Position numbers and translations under genes: made by a program. This document shows positions 22,251 through 33,794 of a stretch of 64,000 bases of DNA, piece after piece; within the stretch, counting starts at the first letter, position 1, and each line of letters starts with the position of its first letter. The DNA comes from Dipteris shenzhenensis. Taxonomy: Eukaryota > Polypodiophyta > Polypodiopsida > Gleicheniales. Below the pieces are notes generated by a model. The model saw nothing but the letters and a program-made list of their open reading frames with translations, did not search any database and was not told the DNA's origin. The stretch lies in the NCBI GenBank assembly GCA_047967505.1, contig CM106541.1, one strand, 5' to 3'.

Positions 22251-22786
22251 CTGAAAAAAAAAACTATTTTAAAATTGTAACTGGTGTTCTACTCAACAAG
22301 AGAAGACGGATTGAATGCAAAAGGTGTGAACAGAAGCTACACCATAACTCAATCTCCATTTTTTGGGCTACGCATGACGAAGCAAATAAGTGATTTCCCA
22401 ATGCATTAATCCTACCTGCCTGTCATCTCAGTGTAAATGGAAAAGTACCGTCTATTGAGGAGTTTGAAGAGGTCAAGAGATAGGATGAATAGCCCTGGCA
22501 TACATTGACAATCTTTAGCAATGTACCTATCCTAGAATGAGGCAGCGTTGCTCAAAAGAATTGCAATATAATCCTTCACGCGATCACAGGGCTGATGTAT
22601 TGAGAACCCGAAACCAAATTTTAGAGTAGCATGTCAATCGCAAAAATGTCCATTACTTTTGAGCTCGCAAAAACGACTTTTTTGACAAAAATCTAGAGGG
22701 AATGGGCAAATGCTCGGAAGAAGACAGAGGTTTTAGAGGGAAGATAGAAGGAAAATTTTGGAATGAGCATGAGAGAGGGAATGTAC
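22251..22786 (-). other. Probable 5'UTR intron of the Myb/SANT-like gene
   Basis: On the minus strand a donor ACAG/GTACAT lies at 22,786-22,787 and a strong acceptor, a run of T then CAG, at 22,251-22,253. The intron would be 536 bp and end one base before the G preceding the ATG. Splice sites are predicted by eye. Confidence 0.5.
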
Positions 22787-23430
22787 CTGTTCTTCCATGC
22801 TATTGGAATGCCGGGACTCCAAACTTGCGAACTGCAATTCTGAGAAATGGTGAAGAACGCAACAAAGGACGCCAGAGAAAAGAAACGGTGAAAGACTCCC
22901 GCCAAAACCATGTGCAATTGCCTATATTCCAGGAAGACAGACATTTCTATTGGAAGCCAGCAGCTACGCCAAGAGTTGGGCGAGGGGAAGACGCCGCCCA
23001 GGATTCCACTGCTTTCGTCCGTGACCCAGCTTGCCACCTAGGAAATGAAACGATGCCTGTTCGCCTCGTTGTGAAAGCACATACCAACCGGCACGCTTTT
23101 TCATTGGATGGAGCCAAAATTGGGTGAAGACGTCCGGATGGGTGTGTAACATGCCTAACCCACATGTAGCACGCCTCTGTATCTCGACCCAGTGCCATCA
23201 CCTGTGTCTGAACGTGGTATAGCCACTCCTCCGAATCCTCTAGGCCGTCCTGCTCTGCGTGTCCCTCTCTTGTGTAGGAAATCAAAGTGATCTCTTCCCA
23301 GATTCAATCATAATCATGCTGAATCGAGTAAGAGAAAGAACACGGCTGAGATTAAACCCTAAATGAGTGACACATGTACTTGAAGGAAAGAGTACATTGC
23401 AATCAATGCAAGAGAAAGTGAGGTTTTGTT
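22787..23430 (-). promoter_or_regulatory. Probable 5'UTR exon and promoter region of the Myb/SANT-like gene
   Basis: This stretch is richer in G and C than its neighbours (about 22,790-23,280) and lies directly upstream of the proposed donor. Open frames on both strands are present but none resembles a protein family. A canonical TATA box on the minus strand was not identified, so the transcription start is unknown. Confidence 0.35.
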
Positions 23431-23512
23431 ATAAATAACAGAATTGTGTCGCGACCCCAACTCTATGAAATGCCATCCAAATCTGGTGGTGGCTCCCATG
23501 TCATCTGAGGGT

Positions 23513-23750
23513 CTAATGTACAAGTTGTCTGGACCTATCCTCGGGCATTTGGGTGTGGGAGCAACACCCTATATCGTCCAATTGGGTCATGATGCTTTTT
23601 ATGTTGTTTATAAATTGTGCCAAGGATTCACTAAAGTTCATTTGAATCACATAGAACTCAATTTTAAGGTGAATTTCTTGATTTTTTGCTTTAGCTTTAA
23701 ACATTGTGCTCAATTGATCCCATGCATCTTTTTAGTGTTTCTTGGAGGAT
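23513..23750 (-). pseudogene. Copia gag (UBN2-type) fragment
   Basis: The minus strand reads KDAWDQLSTMFKAK, then LKIEFYVIQMNFSESLAQF and INNIKSIMTQLDDIG. This is the pattern of the plant copia gag domain: A-W-D-x-L near the start, then the stretch in which length-matched elements read L-x-x-x-M-x-x-x-x-S-V-x-x-H-x-x-x-x-x-x-I-x-x-Q-L. It is about 80 residues long with no adjacent LTR or pol, so it is an isolated remnant. Confidence 0.65.
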
Positions 23751-26180
23751 CAAGCTCATGCCCAAGTGTAGTCCTATGAGAGATAGTGCTTCTTCGTTTC
23801 TCTCTCTTCCCAATCTTCATCATGTACAGTAGGTACATCCTTTTTAATGATTTTCCATGTACTTTGATGCATTAGAAGGTACTTCATTTGTATAGCCTAG
23901 TGTGGAAACCTTCCCCATTGAAATTATCAACAAATGAGGTACTTGATACCACTTGCAAAGGTCTTACCAATTAGCTTTGTTTAGCTTCAATGGTGATGTT
24001 TAATTGTATACAATGGTGTGAATTTACAAGATGGCGTGATAATCTCCATGAATTCTGGTGCAAGAAGGCTTGGCTTATGACCAAGGTTTTGAAGAAAAAA
24101 CAACAAAGTGATTTTAGAGGGTGCTTTTGGATGGTTTGCAAGTGGAGGGCTTATGAAGTGGTGTTTTTGAATAAGGGTTTTAAGGGTTGTTCACACCCAC
24201 ATTTTTAGAGACTATGGTTTTAACCTTAGGGTCAAAAAGCATTCAAAAAACAATGTTATGGTGGCATGAAGGTCTTGAAACTTCAAGAAAATGAGATGTA
24301 AGATGATGAAAACCACAAATAGCTTCACATCGTTTGTCTCTAGTTGTTTGTTTCTCCTTCACATAGTTTGCTATGTACATCTTCTCTCATAGGTCCACCA
24401 TGCCCTTCAAAGACAAAATCTAAGTCATGATGTCTTGTAAAGGGCTTGAGGTACTTGTCCTTGGTTTTTATGATTTTCCCCTCATATTTTTAGTCTTCTA
24501 AGTAAGGGAATTTCAGCAAAATTGATGGGAATGATGATAAGATAAGGATTATGCTTGAGGATAGTCATACTTTCCATTTTACCAGCATTACAGTTTTCCT
24601 CTTATTATTATAGATTGACTAAGGGACAACATTTTTCCTCAAATTTATATAGTTTTTGCTTTTTATTTTTTGGTAGTTACTATCGAGAGAGCTGGTGTGA
24701 TCCTTTCCTTTAGCTAGTAGCCTAAGGACTAAATGGCTACCATGGGGTAGAAGTGCATGCTTAAACATTAAAACTTGCCTCTTGGGTAGATGGATTTTTG
24801 AATTTTTGAGAACTTTGAGTAATTTTTCTTAATTGTTTTCAAGTCTTTACTTACAATTATGTTCAATTTTATTCAACTTTGACTTTACGATGTCAAAGAC
24901 AAAGTTGATTCCTTTTGGTCTAACATTTTATGTTTTCTTTGTATTGATGATAGGGATAACAACCATAAGTTGGTATTGAAGCCTAGCTTCCAAAACAAGT
25001 TTGAGCTATTCTAACAATCAGCTTGTTGTGATGGTGCCAGGTGAGTCGACTTACCTTCAATACAAGGAAGATGTAGATCGAGACTCGACAACTTTGCTAA
25101 ATTTTATGAGTAAAACATTGTAACAATATGTAATTTTACTATTGTATAATGGATTTTGACCAGAAGGGGGATTCTTTATAATAATGGTATACCTAAATTT
25201 TGTATGGTTAGCATCGACCCTAAATGGTGACTATTATGTCTTTGGAATTCAAGACATATTTTATAGCTAAGGGATTGGTTTGGCTGCATTACCCTCATAG
25301 TCCCATACTTGATTTAAATATTTTAGGAAAAATGGGTTGATTCAGTGAGGTTGCTTGTGGAGACCCCAACTTGATTTGAATACTTTCTTAAAGAGATTAA
25401 AAACCTAGAAAGAACAATGGCAAGAATTGGATGATAATATGGATGTCACTAAGTTTGACCTTACAAATGTAAGGGGAATATTGGTATTTGAATCTTATAG
25501 GGTTGATGATTTTTGGGCTTTATGGTTACTTCTACTATTACATTTGTGATCATCTATAGATTGCTATAGAAAGAGATGGTTGATGTAGTTAGGTTAGTGG
25601 CTTGATAGGAAACACACACACACACACACCTGCAATCCATCGTAAGATAACAAACATATTATAGCCGATAGTTTGCTTGTATTGTAGTGACCTTAGGGTT
25701 TGAAGGCCCTTTACTAGACCCTCCATAGGTGGGTCTAGTAGTCTTGTCCATGCCAATTAAGTACGGTTGGAAAACCATGCTTTCCCTAGCTTTATCTTGA
25801 CATCCAAGGACCTCCTAGTGTCAAATATACTGATTAGAAGACAATCATGTTTCAAGATTATTTAGGTTTTCACCACCTAGTTTGGTCTTCATTGGCAAAA
25901 ACTATCAAGCTAGCTCGCTTGAATGATGGATTTTCCGCACTATTACACCTGTTGGATTACTACCCAGTTGACCACCTAATACATGGGGTTATGGAATTAC
26001 TAGCAAGCTAATTGGCTTGAATAGGAATTTAGACCCGTTATATAACTTTTCACTCTTACAGTTATTTTGTTGGATGGGATTGTGGACCCATTATGCTTTT
26101 ACACTGTTATACTTCTATCAATGGTCGATAACTGCGGTGCAACTTTAATGAAAGTATCCACGTTTCAGTCTACTACTATA
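23751..26180. other. Intergenic sequence without recognised gene
   Basis: About 2.4 kb, AT-rich. It includes a short (CA)n at 25,612-25,629. Frames such as 23,990-24,208 (plus) have no family features. Confidence 0.45.
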
Positions 26181-26184
26181 GGGC

Positions 26185-26330
26185 AGCACTCCCCCTCCAC
26201 ACACATGGGGGGACTACTGCCCTCCTTGTGTGTAAGTGTGGGCCTAATGATGCAGGTTGTAGCACTCCCCACCCCCACACATGGGGGGATCATTGCCCTC
26301 CTTGTGTGTAGGTCTAAATAGGCCTACTAT
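26185..26330. repeat. Duplicated ~73-bp block with CATGGGGGGA
   Basis: CACTCCCCCTCCACACACAT followed by GGGGGGACTACTGCCCTCC recurs as CACTCCCCACCCCCACACAT and GGGGGGATCATTGCCCTCC, each ending CTTGTGTGTA. Confidence 0.75.
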
Positions 26331-26351
26331 TGTGGGTTGCTGTTTGGTAGG

Positions 26352-26359
26352 CTACACAC

Positions 26360-26391
<32 letters not shown>

Positions 26392-26617
26392 GCATGCGCA
26401 CGCGTAGATGCCCATGCCCACGTGCACACACATGCAAATGTGCATGTGCATGTGCATGTGCATGTAGATGCACACGCACGTGCACACGCACACGCACACG
26501 CACATGCACACGTGCACACGCGCACATGCACGTGCATGCACGCACACACACGTGTACACACACACGCACATGCACACGCACATGCACATGCACATGCACA
26601 TGCACATGCACACACAT
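26352..26617. repeat. Alternating purine-pyrimidine tract (CA/CG/TG)
   Basis: About 265 bp of almost strict purine-pyrimidine alternation: (CA)n, (CG)n, then CACACG and CACATG hexamers. Such sequence favours left-handed (Z) DNA under supercoiling. The His/Thr-, Cys/Val- and Met/Cys-rich frames open in several registers are products of the repeat. Confidence 0.9.
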
Positions 26618-26619
26618 AG

Positions 26620-26752
26620 TCTATCCTTACCCCTTTCCCTTTTCACTTCCTTCTCTACCCATCTTTCTCTATTTCCCCCTCTTTCTCTACCCAGACCCTC
26701 TCTACTTACCTCCTCTCTCTACCTTTAACCCCCCCTCTCTATACATATTCTT

Positions 26753-26791
<39 letters not shown>

Positions 26792-26884
26792 TAAACTTCT
26801 CTCCATGATCTAACCCTCTCTCCCCCATTTTTTCCCCTTCCTCCCTCTCCCTAACCTATCCCTTCTCTCTAATCCCCCCCCCTT

Positions 26885-26942
<58 letters not shown>

Positions 26943-27150
26943 AACCCTCTCCCCCCTTTTTTTCCTTCCTCCCTCTCCCTAACCTATCCCTTCTCTCTAA
27001 TTCCCCCCCTCTCTCTACTCTCTCTCTCTACCCTCTTTTTATCTATCTACTCTCTCTCTCTCTCTCTCTCTCTCTTTTTCTCTCTCAAATGCCTCTCTCT
27101 CTCTACCCTCTCTTTATCTTTCTACTCTCTCTCTCTCTCTTCTCTCGATA
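26620..27150. repeat. Polypyrimidine region with three (CT)n runs
   Basis: Pure CT runs at about 26,756-26,788, 26,890-26,937 and 27,050-27,075. A ~130-bp block containing CTCCCTAACCTATCCCTTCT is present twice (about 26,811 and 26,940), so part of the tract is a tandem duplication. Confidence 0.85.
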
Positions 27151-27159
27151 CCCTGGTCA

Positions 27160-27560
27160 CCTCGGTACCGTCTGTTGATGCTATAGCTACTGCCATCCCG
27201 TTTCCTGCAATACTTACCACTGACTTTCCTTTTTTGCTTTTTCTTCATTGCATTGCCATGTGCCTCTAGGAACTCTTCACTCACGTGACTCTTCACTCCT
27301 CCCGACCCTTCATCCCTCCCAATGCCTTTGCTCCTCAACTGCTGTGCCTTTCTCCCTCCCAATTGCTATTACCCAACCAATGGTCTCTTATTTAATGTTC
27401 CCCTCCTCCTAGCCATACTGCCCCCATCCTAGCTATTATGCACTCTCCATCTCTGCCTTCAACTTTTGGCCACTATTGTTGATATTTTCAGTTGCCTCGT
27501 ATTTTTCCCTTCTTCACCTTGTAAGAAGCGATTATAACTTCTGCGTTAATAGAAACATGA
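27160..27560. other. Spacer, no recognised gene
   Basis: Short minus-strand frame at 27,114-27,362 overlaps simple repeats and shows no family features. Confidence 0.4.
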
Positions 27561-28252
27561 TCTAATATGCAAGAGAGATAAACTGACAAATATGGAGAAT
27601 AAAAAATTTGATTGCTGTAAACTGATACAACAGATGATGCTGCCTCCTAGCCATGTGCTCCTGTGTGAGGGAGGTTTGATGGCATGCTGGAAACAATAGA
27701 GGACAGAGGCTGTATACTCAAGAATCAGGGTTGCTATAGCTCATGGTGTTTGTGAACCTCATGGGCTTGCTCTTATATAGCCACTAGGACTTAGTCGGTT
27801 AGCCTTAGTTGTATCCCGACTCAGTCAGCCCAAGATGGCCACCTAGGAGTTGGTCATGGAAATAGGATTTTGACCAATTGTTAGGATGTTGGTGCAAAAT
27901 AGAGTAATTGAACTACGGTAACCATTCGTCCCAGAGCCATCTGGGGTCATCTGGTGCCCCAAATGAGCCCCACAACTTGAGAATTGGCTACTTTGAGAAA
28001 TGCTCCATCTACCCTTAATGCGGTCAGTAATGGGATAACTTCACGCACTAGTATGTAGCCTCATTGGCAGTGTGCCAACTCTATACGAAGCCGTCTAGCC
28101 ATTAGGCCACAAGTGGCCTCCATCTGGTGTCTAAACCAGGACCTACTAGGAACCTAGCTACTCTGATGCCTTCTCCTCATATAGGGGGGCTCACAGGTAG
28201 AGTTAGCTAGTTCCCACATAGTTACATGAGAGTGGGGCATCGATATCTAACA
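27560..28252 (-). mobile_element. 3' LTR of a minus-strand copia (family B)
   Basis: On the minus strand the sequence begins TGTTAGATATCGATG at 28,252, immediately after a polypurine tract (TGAGGGGGGG, plus 28,253-28,262). The internal part contains CTATATAAGAGC on the minus strand near 27,775, a good TATA box. About 335 bp of it match 6,560-6,901. The inner end of the LTR is uncertain and is placed near 27,560. Confidence 0.65.
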
Positions 28253-28261
28253 CCCCCCCTC

Positions 28262-28920
28262 AATGTCCACTATCAGGTGAACTACCTTTTTGGTCCAATG
28301 CTAAGTCGATGAAGATGCCACTCCAGTAACTCTCTTTTGAGAGCCTTCGTGAAGTTGTCGGCATCGTTCTCTGTAGTCGGACAATACACCAAGTCAACCT
28401 CTCCATCCATGATCAGCTCGCGTACAGTGATACTGAATCTTAATGTGTTTGGTGTGAGCGTGGAACATAGGGTTCTTTGCAATTTCCATGCAACTCTGAT
28501 TGTCACAAAACAATTGTGTTGGTTTATTCTGTGCTACACCCATGTCCCCTAGAATCCTCCTCAACCACACTGCCTCACACCAGCTTTCTGTACTTTCCTT
28601 CATCCACCAGTGGTGATGAATCCTCTTTGGAGAGCTTCAAGTCAACCTCCATTGGGGTACCAACTGCTTTACATTCAGCCATGTCGAATGCCTTCAATAT
28701 CTCTCTAGCATACTTTTGCTGTGAGATGAAGAACTGATCTAGCTCCTACCAAACCTCAATGCCAAAACAAAAATGCATTAGTTTGAGGTTTGTCATCTCA
28801 AACTCTCTTCCCAGCATCTGCTTCATTTGAGCGATCTTTTCTTCATGGTTCCTTGTCATGAGATGAGGTCATCCACATAAAGGACTACAATCATACTCTT
28901 GCCTCAGTAGAGAAGGTATG
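28262..28920 (-). pseudogene. Copia reverse transcriptase-RNase H remnant with internal deletion
   Basis: Minus strand. Near 28,865-28,879 YVDDL, the RT catalytic box, is readable, then after a frameshift MKQMLGREFEMTNLKLMHF and FISQQKYAREILKAFDMAE, the standard region that follows it, down to about 28,610. The sequence then jumps to EAVWLRRILGDMG, the RNase H part, and continues through LFCDNQSCMEIAKNPMFHA and HTKHIKIQYH to the end of pol (FTKAL) near 28,290. The segment between the RT tail and RNase H, including the first RNase H Asp and the T-E-A-E-Y motif, is missing. Orientation, polypurine tract and LTR agree that 28,252 is the 3' end of the element. Confidence 0.8.
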
Positions 28921-29061
28921 GACTAGAGTGGAAGGTAAGAAAAATGGCAAGAAAGAACAAAGAACCGTAGAAGATGGGCCTATCATAGGCACAGCTAGCA
29001 AGGATGAGACCTCAAACAAAGACTCCCCCATAGGGAGAGCAATCCAATATGCACCGCCCCA

Positions 29062-29640
29062 TGCCCATACTTTTGACTACTCTTCCTCCTTCCCCCTACC
29101 TTGAACTAGCCTTGTCGTATTTTCTCTCTCCCAACCTTCACTCCTTATCCCCCCTCCTCCAATGGTTATCACCCTTGTCACCCGATCAGGCCATCACCCA
29201 CACCTCTCCTCCTCTTGAGTTCACTATGCATCATAAGTTCCTCTGCCCCCCCCCCCCCAAGAACCAATCCAAGTCCAGACACAAGTTAGGTTACTCCTGT
29301 ATAGGTTTAAAGAGCTACACGGCCAACACTAGAGAAACCCCCTCTTCTGCTACTCCACCTCCACATCCCACCCCTCGCTGCCCATACCTTTGACTACTCT
29401 TTCTCCTTCCCCCTACCTTGAAACTAGCCCTTTCGTATTTCCCCTCACGCCACCCTTCACCCCTTATCCCCCCTCCTCCAATGGTTATCACCCTCGTCAC
29501 CCGATCAGGTCATCACCCTTGTCACTCGATCAGGCCTCATCACCCACACCTCTCCTCCTCTTGAGCTCACTATGCATCCTAAGTTCCTCTGCCCCCCCCC
29601 CCCCCCCTCCCCCCCCCCCAAAGAACCAATCCAAGCCTCA
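29062..29640. repeat. ~320-bp tandem duplication with poly-C runs
   Basis: CCCATACTTTTGACTACTC at about 29,068 and CCCATACCTTTGACTACTC at about 29,380 start two copies that both run through TTATCCCCCCTCCTCCAATG and CACTATGCATC to a run of C followed by AAGAACCAATCCAAG. The second copy has an extra CACCCTTGTCACTCGATCAGG-type insertion and a longer C-run. Confidence 0.85.
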
Positions 29641-30446
29641 TCAAAGGCAAAAAGCTTGACCCATTCCAAATTGGTGATGATATGGAATGAGGCATTTGTG
29701 TGGAAGGGCCTTGCCACAAACTCTGCCAAAATGATATCATGTCACAAGTAAATCTCTTCCCCCAAATCATACGAGATAGCATCATGACTTGTAGTCTCTC
29801 AAAATCAGTCGCTTGTTCTCTCTGAGGTCTACTACCCAAAACGCTCCTACATATAAGAATCAGACAACAAGAGAATCAAAGAGAAGTGATCTCGTGCTCA
29901 TGTGCAAGAAGCGTGCCTAAAACGATTATCTCTCTAGTGTCAATAATGATGCATGATGCCCTCTAGTCAAGCGCACATGTGCCTCTTATTTCATGGTAAA
30001 CTTGGGACCTATGAAAGTGCACCCCAAGTATACATAGGATGTGACTATCCAACACGCTCCACTGCGGGTGTAAAAGTCTCACGTTGGAGCTGAGGTTCAT
30101 TAGCATTGCAGATCATAACCTTGGTCTTACCTAGTTTGATTCTCATGCCTTGGCTCTCATAGAAAGCCTGCAGTGCTTTCAAATGTGTCCGAAGCCCTTC
30201 TGATATGCCTGAGATCATCACCACATCCTGCGCATATAGCAAGATGGGTATGACAAATTGTGCCAAAGTCAATCCCCGATCTTCTAGGGCCACATAAGAG
30301 ACCAGCTCATCAATGTGGAGGCCAAAGAGGGCAGGGGAGAGAGGGCATCTTGCCTTAACCCCAATAGTGATGCTCATCTCCTCTGATAACCCTTGTTTGG
30401 TGCGTACTCTACCTATACTCTCTCGTACAAAGCCACAATCGCCCAT
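29630..30446 (-). pseudogene. LINE (non-LTR retrotransposon) reverse transcriptase remnant
   Basis: From 30,446 the minus strand reads ESIGRVRTKQGLSEEMS, then GVKARCPLSPALFGLHIDEL, the G-V-x-Q-G-C-P-L-S-P block of non-LTR reverse transcriptases, and ILLYAQDVVMIS, where the catalytic YADD box has become YAQD. LGKTKVMICN follows as usual. After a frameshift near 30,050 the text continues with YVYLGCTFIGPKFTMK and later LLFDSLV and FERLQVMMLSRMIWGK, the C-terminal region of the same protein, reaching about 29,630 with several stops. The loss of a catalytic Asp and the frameshifts show it is dead. It abuts the duplicated C-rich segment. Confidence 0.75.
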
Positions 30447-31999
30447 ATAACATCATCTGCAATGTCCAAGGCTTAGAATCATGCAATGAGGCAAGCCCAT
30501 GGGTCTGGGGGGTGAGATAGTCCGAACTCTTCCGGAAGAGTTATCGGAGGCCGAAGGCCACTAGGCCACTGGTTGAGAGGCAAGGAGTGAGTGACACTGT
30601 AACTTTGCATGGCGATGTGATGCTAGGATGGTGGTGATGGTGCAATGCGGTGTCTAGAATGATGCAAGTGCAAGGTATCGATAACGGCACAAGTACAAAG
30701 CAAGACAAACCCGCGAGTCAAGAAAGAATAGTACAAACATGAGAAAACCAACAATGCTCGTACTCAGCAAAAGGTAACCAACACATGTACTAGAAAAGAA
30801 TAGACGGACAACACATGCGACCAAGGGGATCTCTATATACACTGAGGGGACCAATTGGATTGTGTACACCCAATGTCCAAGACAATCTCCCAATGACCAA
30901 GACAATATGAGTAGACCAATACACCAATACACCGATATCAAGAGAGCTTGTAGTTCAAACCTCTCTCTCCACTCACTGTCCTCTCCTTGGACTCTAGAAT
31001 GCTCCCTACTCAAATGCCGATCCCCATGCTCCACTCACTCCATCTCTGTCTCCTTTTGCTTGGCGGGTCTCCTCTTCTTGCTGACTATATCCTCTCCTCC
31101 TTCCTATTCATTGTCCACACCTCTCCTTAGCCGTTCCACCGCTCCATCTTTTAATGGCTCTGGTGACTCTTGACTCACCAGTTGGTGTGACATAACTACT
31201 CCATGTGCAACTCTAATAGGTCTGACTGCTCCATGTGTACCATCTAGCACCTCTAACTCCTAGCTAGTAAGAAGTTGATCCGGTTGTCATCACTCCTGTC
31301 TCTGCACCACCATATGCTAGGGTTGCCATCCATCACCTGTGATTGCCTTAGTCAACAAGTGAACATGGTGTCCCTGGTCACACACATGTGATTGCCTTGG
31401 TCCACAAGTGAACATGGTTGTCATTGTTTTACATGCGACATATAATGCCATGAGTGATCATGTTGACATCTGGTTGACATGGTTGTCACTAGTGACCACC
31501 ATTGTCATTGGTTGACATGGTTGTCATTGGTAACCACCGTTGTCACCTTGCTGACATGTGACTTGGACTTGTATATGTACAACCGTTTTTGCCACCACTA
31601 TCATTCATCGTCCTAGTGAATAGGCATGGGAGGAAGTTAAGAGTGCCAAGTTACAATTGAAGCTTTGACCCCGAAGACTATAAAACACAATAAAATGTCC
31701 TTACAATTAATAACTGAAAATGAAATGAAATGGCTCATGGCCTTACATAACTAAAAATGAAATGAACCAATCTGAAGAAAGCAACACCATATTCACAAAA
31801 GTTGAATACTCGAAGTACATAATCGAGAGAGAAATGTGAAAAACTCTTACGTCCAAGAGCAAAGCTTGCTGGACTAAAGTACAAAAAGGAAAGTCCATGC
31901 AGAGAGTAGATCATGGAGCTGGAGATGCTCCTAAGTGTGAATCCTTCTCCTCCTCAAAAGCGTCCTTAATATCTCACAAGTTGTCGTACTTGGACTTGT
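30447..31999. other. Intergenic sequence with short VNTR
   Basis: No gene recognised. At about 31,320-31,560 words such as GGTTGACATGGTTGTCA, CAAGTGAACATGG and GTGATTGCCTTGGTC repeat several times, an irregular minisatellite. Confidence 0.45.
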
Positions 32000-32647
32000 A
32001 ATTGTGGTAGCTCGACCTATAATGATCATGGCGAGATCTCAAAAGAGAGACCTCTGTTTGAAGAGAGGCAAGCTCCTGCTGTGCAAGAATACATGTGACT
32101 ACTCAAGAGTGGAATGGGATTGCTTAACAGTGGTATGGGACTGCTCAAGAGTGGTACAGGGCACTGTCATGGCTGCAAGCTCCATCTAAACCTCCCCAAC
32201 CCATGCTTTGGCTGCTGCATGCTAAGACAAGACTGATGTATGTTTCTCTTGGAGTAGTGCAAGCTCTTGTTGCATCGTAAGATTCTCTGCTTCCCACCCT
32301 TGCTTCTCAAGGTGATGTTCTTCTTCAAGATCTTCTTGCTACCATTTCCACAATGTTTCATTCCCCTTGAGTGTGGATTGTCATTCTTGACATTGAGTGT
32401 GCATGAGCCTTTAGAACTCCAATTTCAAATGTTCGTTTTGGGACAACACGTCTCTTTTCAACTCCTATGATGCCATGGGCACACGTAGCTGAGAGAAGGT
32501 GTCATCTATGATGCCATGGGCCATGTGCATGGACCGCTTTGCCCAAGCATACCTATCACTGAAGCAATCAGCCATGTCTATGATTTCTCCATACTCCTCA
32601 AACATTGCCTGCATACCCCGATCTTCTAGATTCTCTAAGGCATCCAC
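32000..32647 (-). pseudogene. Decayed coiled-coil-like protein, family not recognised
   Basis: The minus strand is open from 32,647 to 32,465 (EDRGMQAMFEEYGEIIDMA, then DRYAWAKRSMHMAHGIIDD) and the same frame continues to about 32,000 with a stop every 15-40 codons. The readable text is rich in Glu, Gln and Leu (QEDLEEEHHLEKQGWEAEN, TMQQELALLQEKHTSVLS), as in a long coiled coil, and closes with a short repeat, LEQSHTTVKQSHSTLEQSH-like. No domain was identified. It could be part of a retroelement gag or of a host structural protein. Confidence 0.35.
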
Positions 32648-32879
32648 TGGTGCGAGAGTATCTAGGTCAAGGTAACAGGTTGGACCCCTTGTCCACTAGA
32701 GCTCGCTGCTGCTAAGGCCTCTTGTAAGGGGATGGCAAATATCTAGTCCAAGTCCTCCTTCTGCACACATACAAGAGACTGTTGTTAGTTCACAACGGAA
32801 GTGATAAGATGAGAGAGCCACACAGTTTTTGGTGGGTGCTGAGCCACCCTTATCTTCTATGTCATTCATATATATATAT

Positions 32880-33600
32880 GTGTTTGAGTATTGTGTACAT
32901 ATCCAATGCCCATCAAGACACAACAATACTCAAACCGCTGACTAGGTAGACTCTTCGTCAACATATCTACAGGGTTATCATTTGTATGAACCTTGACAAG
33001 CTCTATGTGCTTGTCCTAAAGTACCTCCCGAATAAAATGGTACTTGACCTCAATGTGTTTGGTCTTTGCATGAAAGACCATATTTCGGGCTAGCTGAATA
33101 GCACTCATGGAATCACTATCCAATGTTGGTATACCTGTAGGAATCCCCAAGTCTCCCACTAGCCGATCAAGCCATATAGCCTCCTTGCAACCCTCTGTGG
33201 CTGCAACATACTCGGCCTCTGTGGTAGACAAAGCAATGCACTTCTGTGCACAAGACATCCATGACACTACACCACCTGCAAAGGTGAACACATAACCAGA
33301 AGTGGATCTCCTGCTATCCACATGCCTTGCATGGTCTGAATTTGTGTACCCAAGTACACACATCTCTCCTTTGCCAAAGCAGATGCACATCTCCTTGGTA
33401 CCCTTCATGTACCTCATGATGCACTTAACTGCCTCCCAATGCCTCTTTGTTGGATCAGCCCCATGTATCGACCAACAACAAAGAGTAGGACCAAATCTCA
33501 CAGTGGCTCTCAGACCAATATGAGAGTGCACAGCTTGACTTGAGTATCTTATCATTCCTCCAAGGCATGGTTGGATAAGATGACCAGGCAATTTTTCTAG
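32880..33600 (-). pseudogene. Copia RNase H fragment
   Basis: Minus strand, open from 33,591 to 33,016 and continuing after one TAG to about 32,890. Recognisable blocks: HWEAVKCIMRYMKGT, then GYTNSDHARHVDSRRSTSGY (usual form G-Y-x-D-S-D-W-A, so the first catalytic Asp is Asn here), LSTTEAEYVAATEGCKEAIW, LDSDSMSAIQLARN and TKHIEVKYHFIRE. After the stop, KHIELVKVHTNDNPVDMLTK follows, the usual C-terminal end of pol. The upstream RT is missing, cut off at the LINE fragment near 33,600. Confidence 0.85.
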
Positions 33601-33794
33601 ACCACTCGCACTCGACGAACAGGGATGCTTGACAATTGTTTCAGTTTGAGGAGAAATCCTCCTAGGTCCTTGCAGCCCAAGGTTTAGGAGATCCTAGATT
33701 GGAGGACTACACTCAGCTTTCAATACATTAAGTTTTTCTAGCTTGATAAGCCTTTTGGTAGTGGCCTCCTCAAATAACCTTTCTCTCACCACAA

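Noticed and set aside
22693-23285. Frames of 112-141 codons on both strands upstream of the Myb/SANT-like gene
   Set aside because: They overlap the proposed 5'UTR exon and intron, have no family features, and are expected by chance in this higher-G+C stretch.
23431-23440. TATAAATA near 23,431 as the TATA box of the Myb/SANT-like gene
   Set aside because: It is on the plus strand, whereas the gene is transcribed from the minus strand.
26281-26813. His/Thr/Ala and Cys/Val-rich frames of 84-158 codons
   Set aside because: All arise from the CA/CG/TG tract, which lacks stop codons in most registers.
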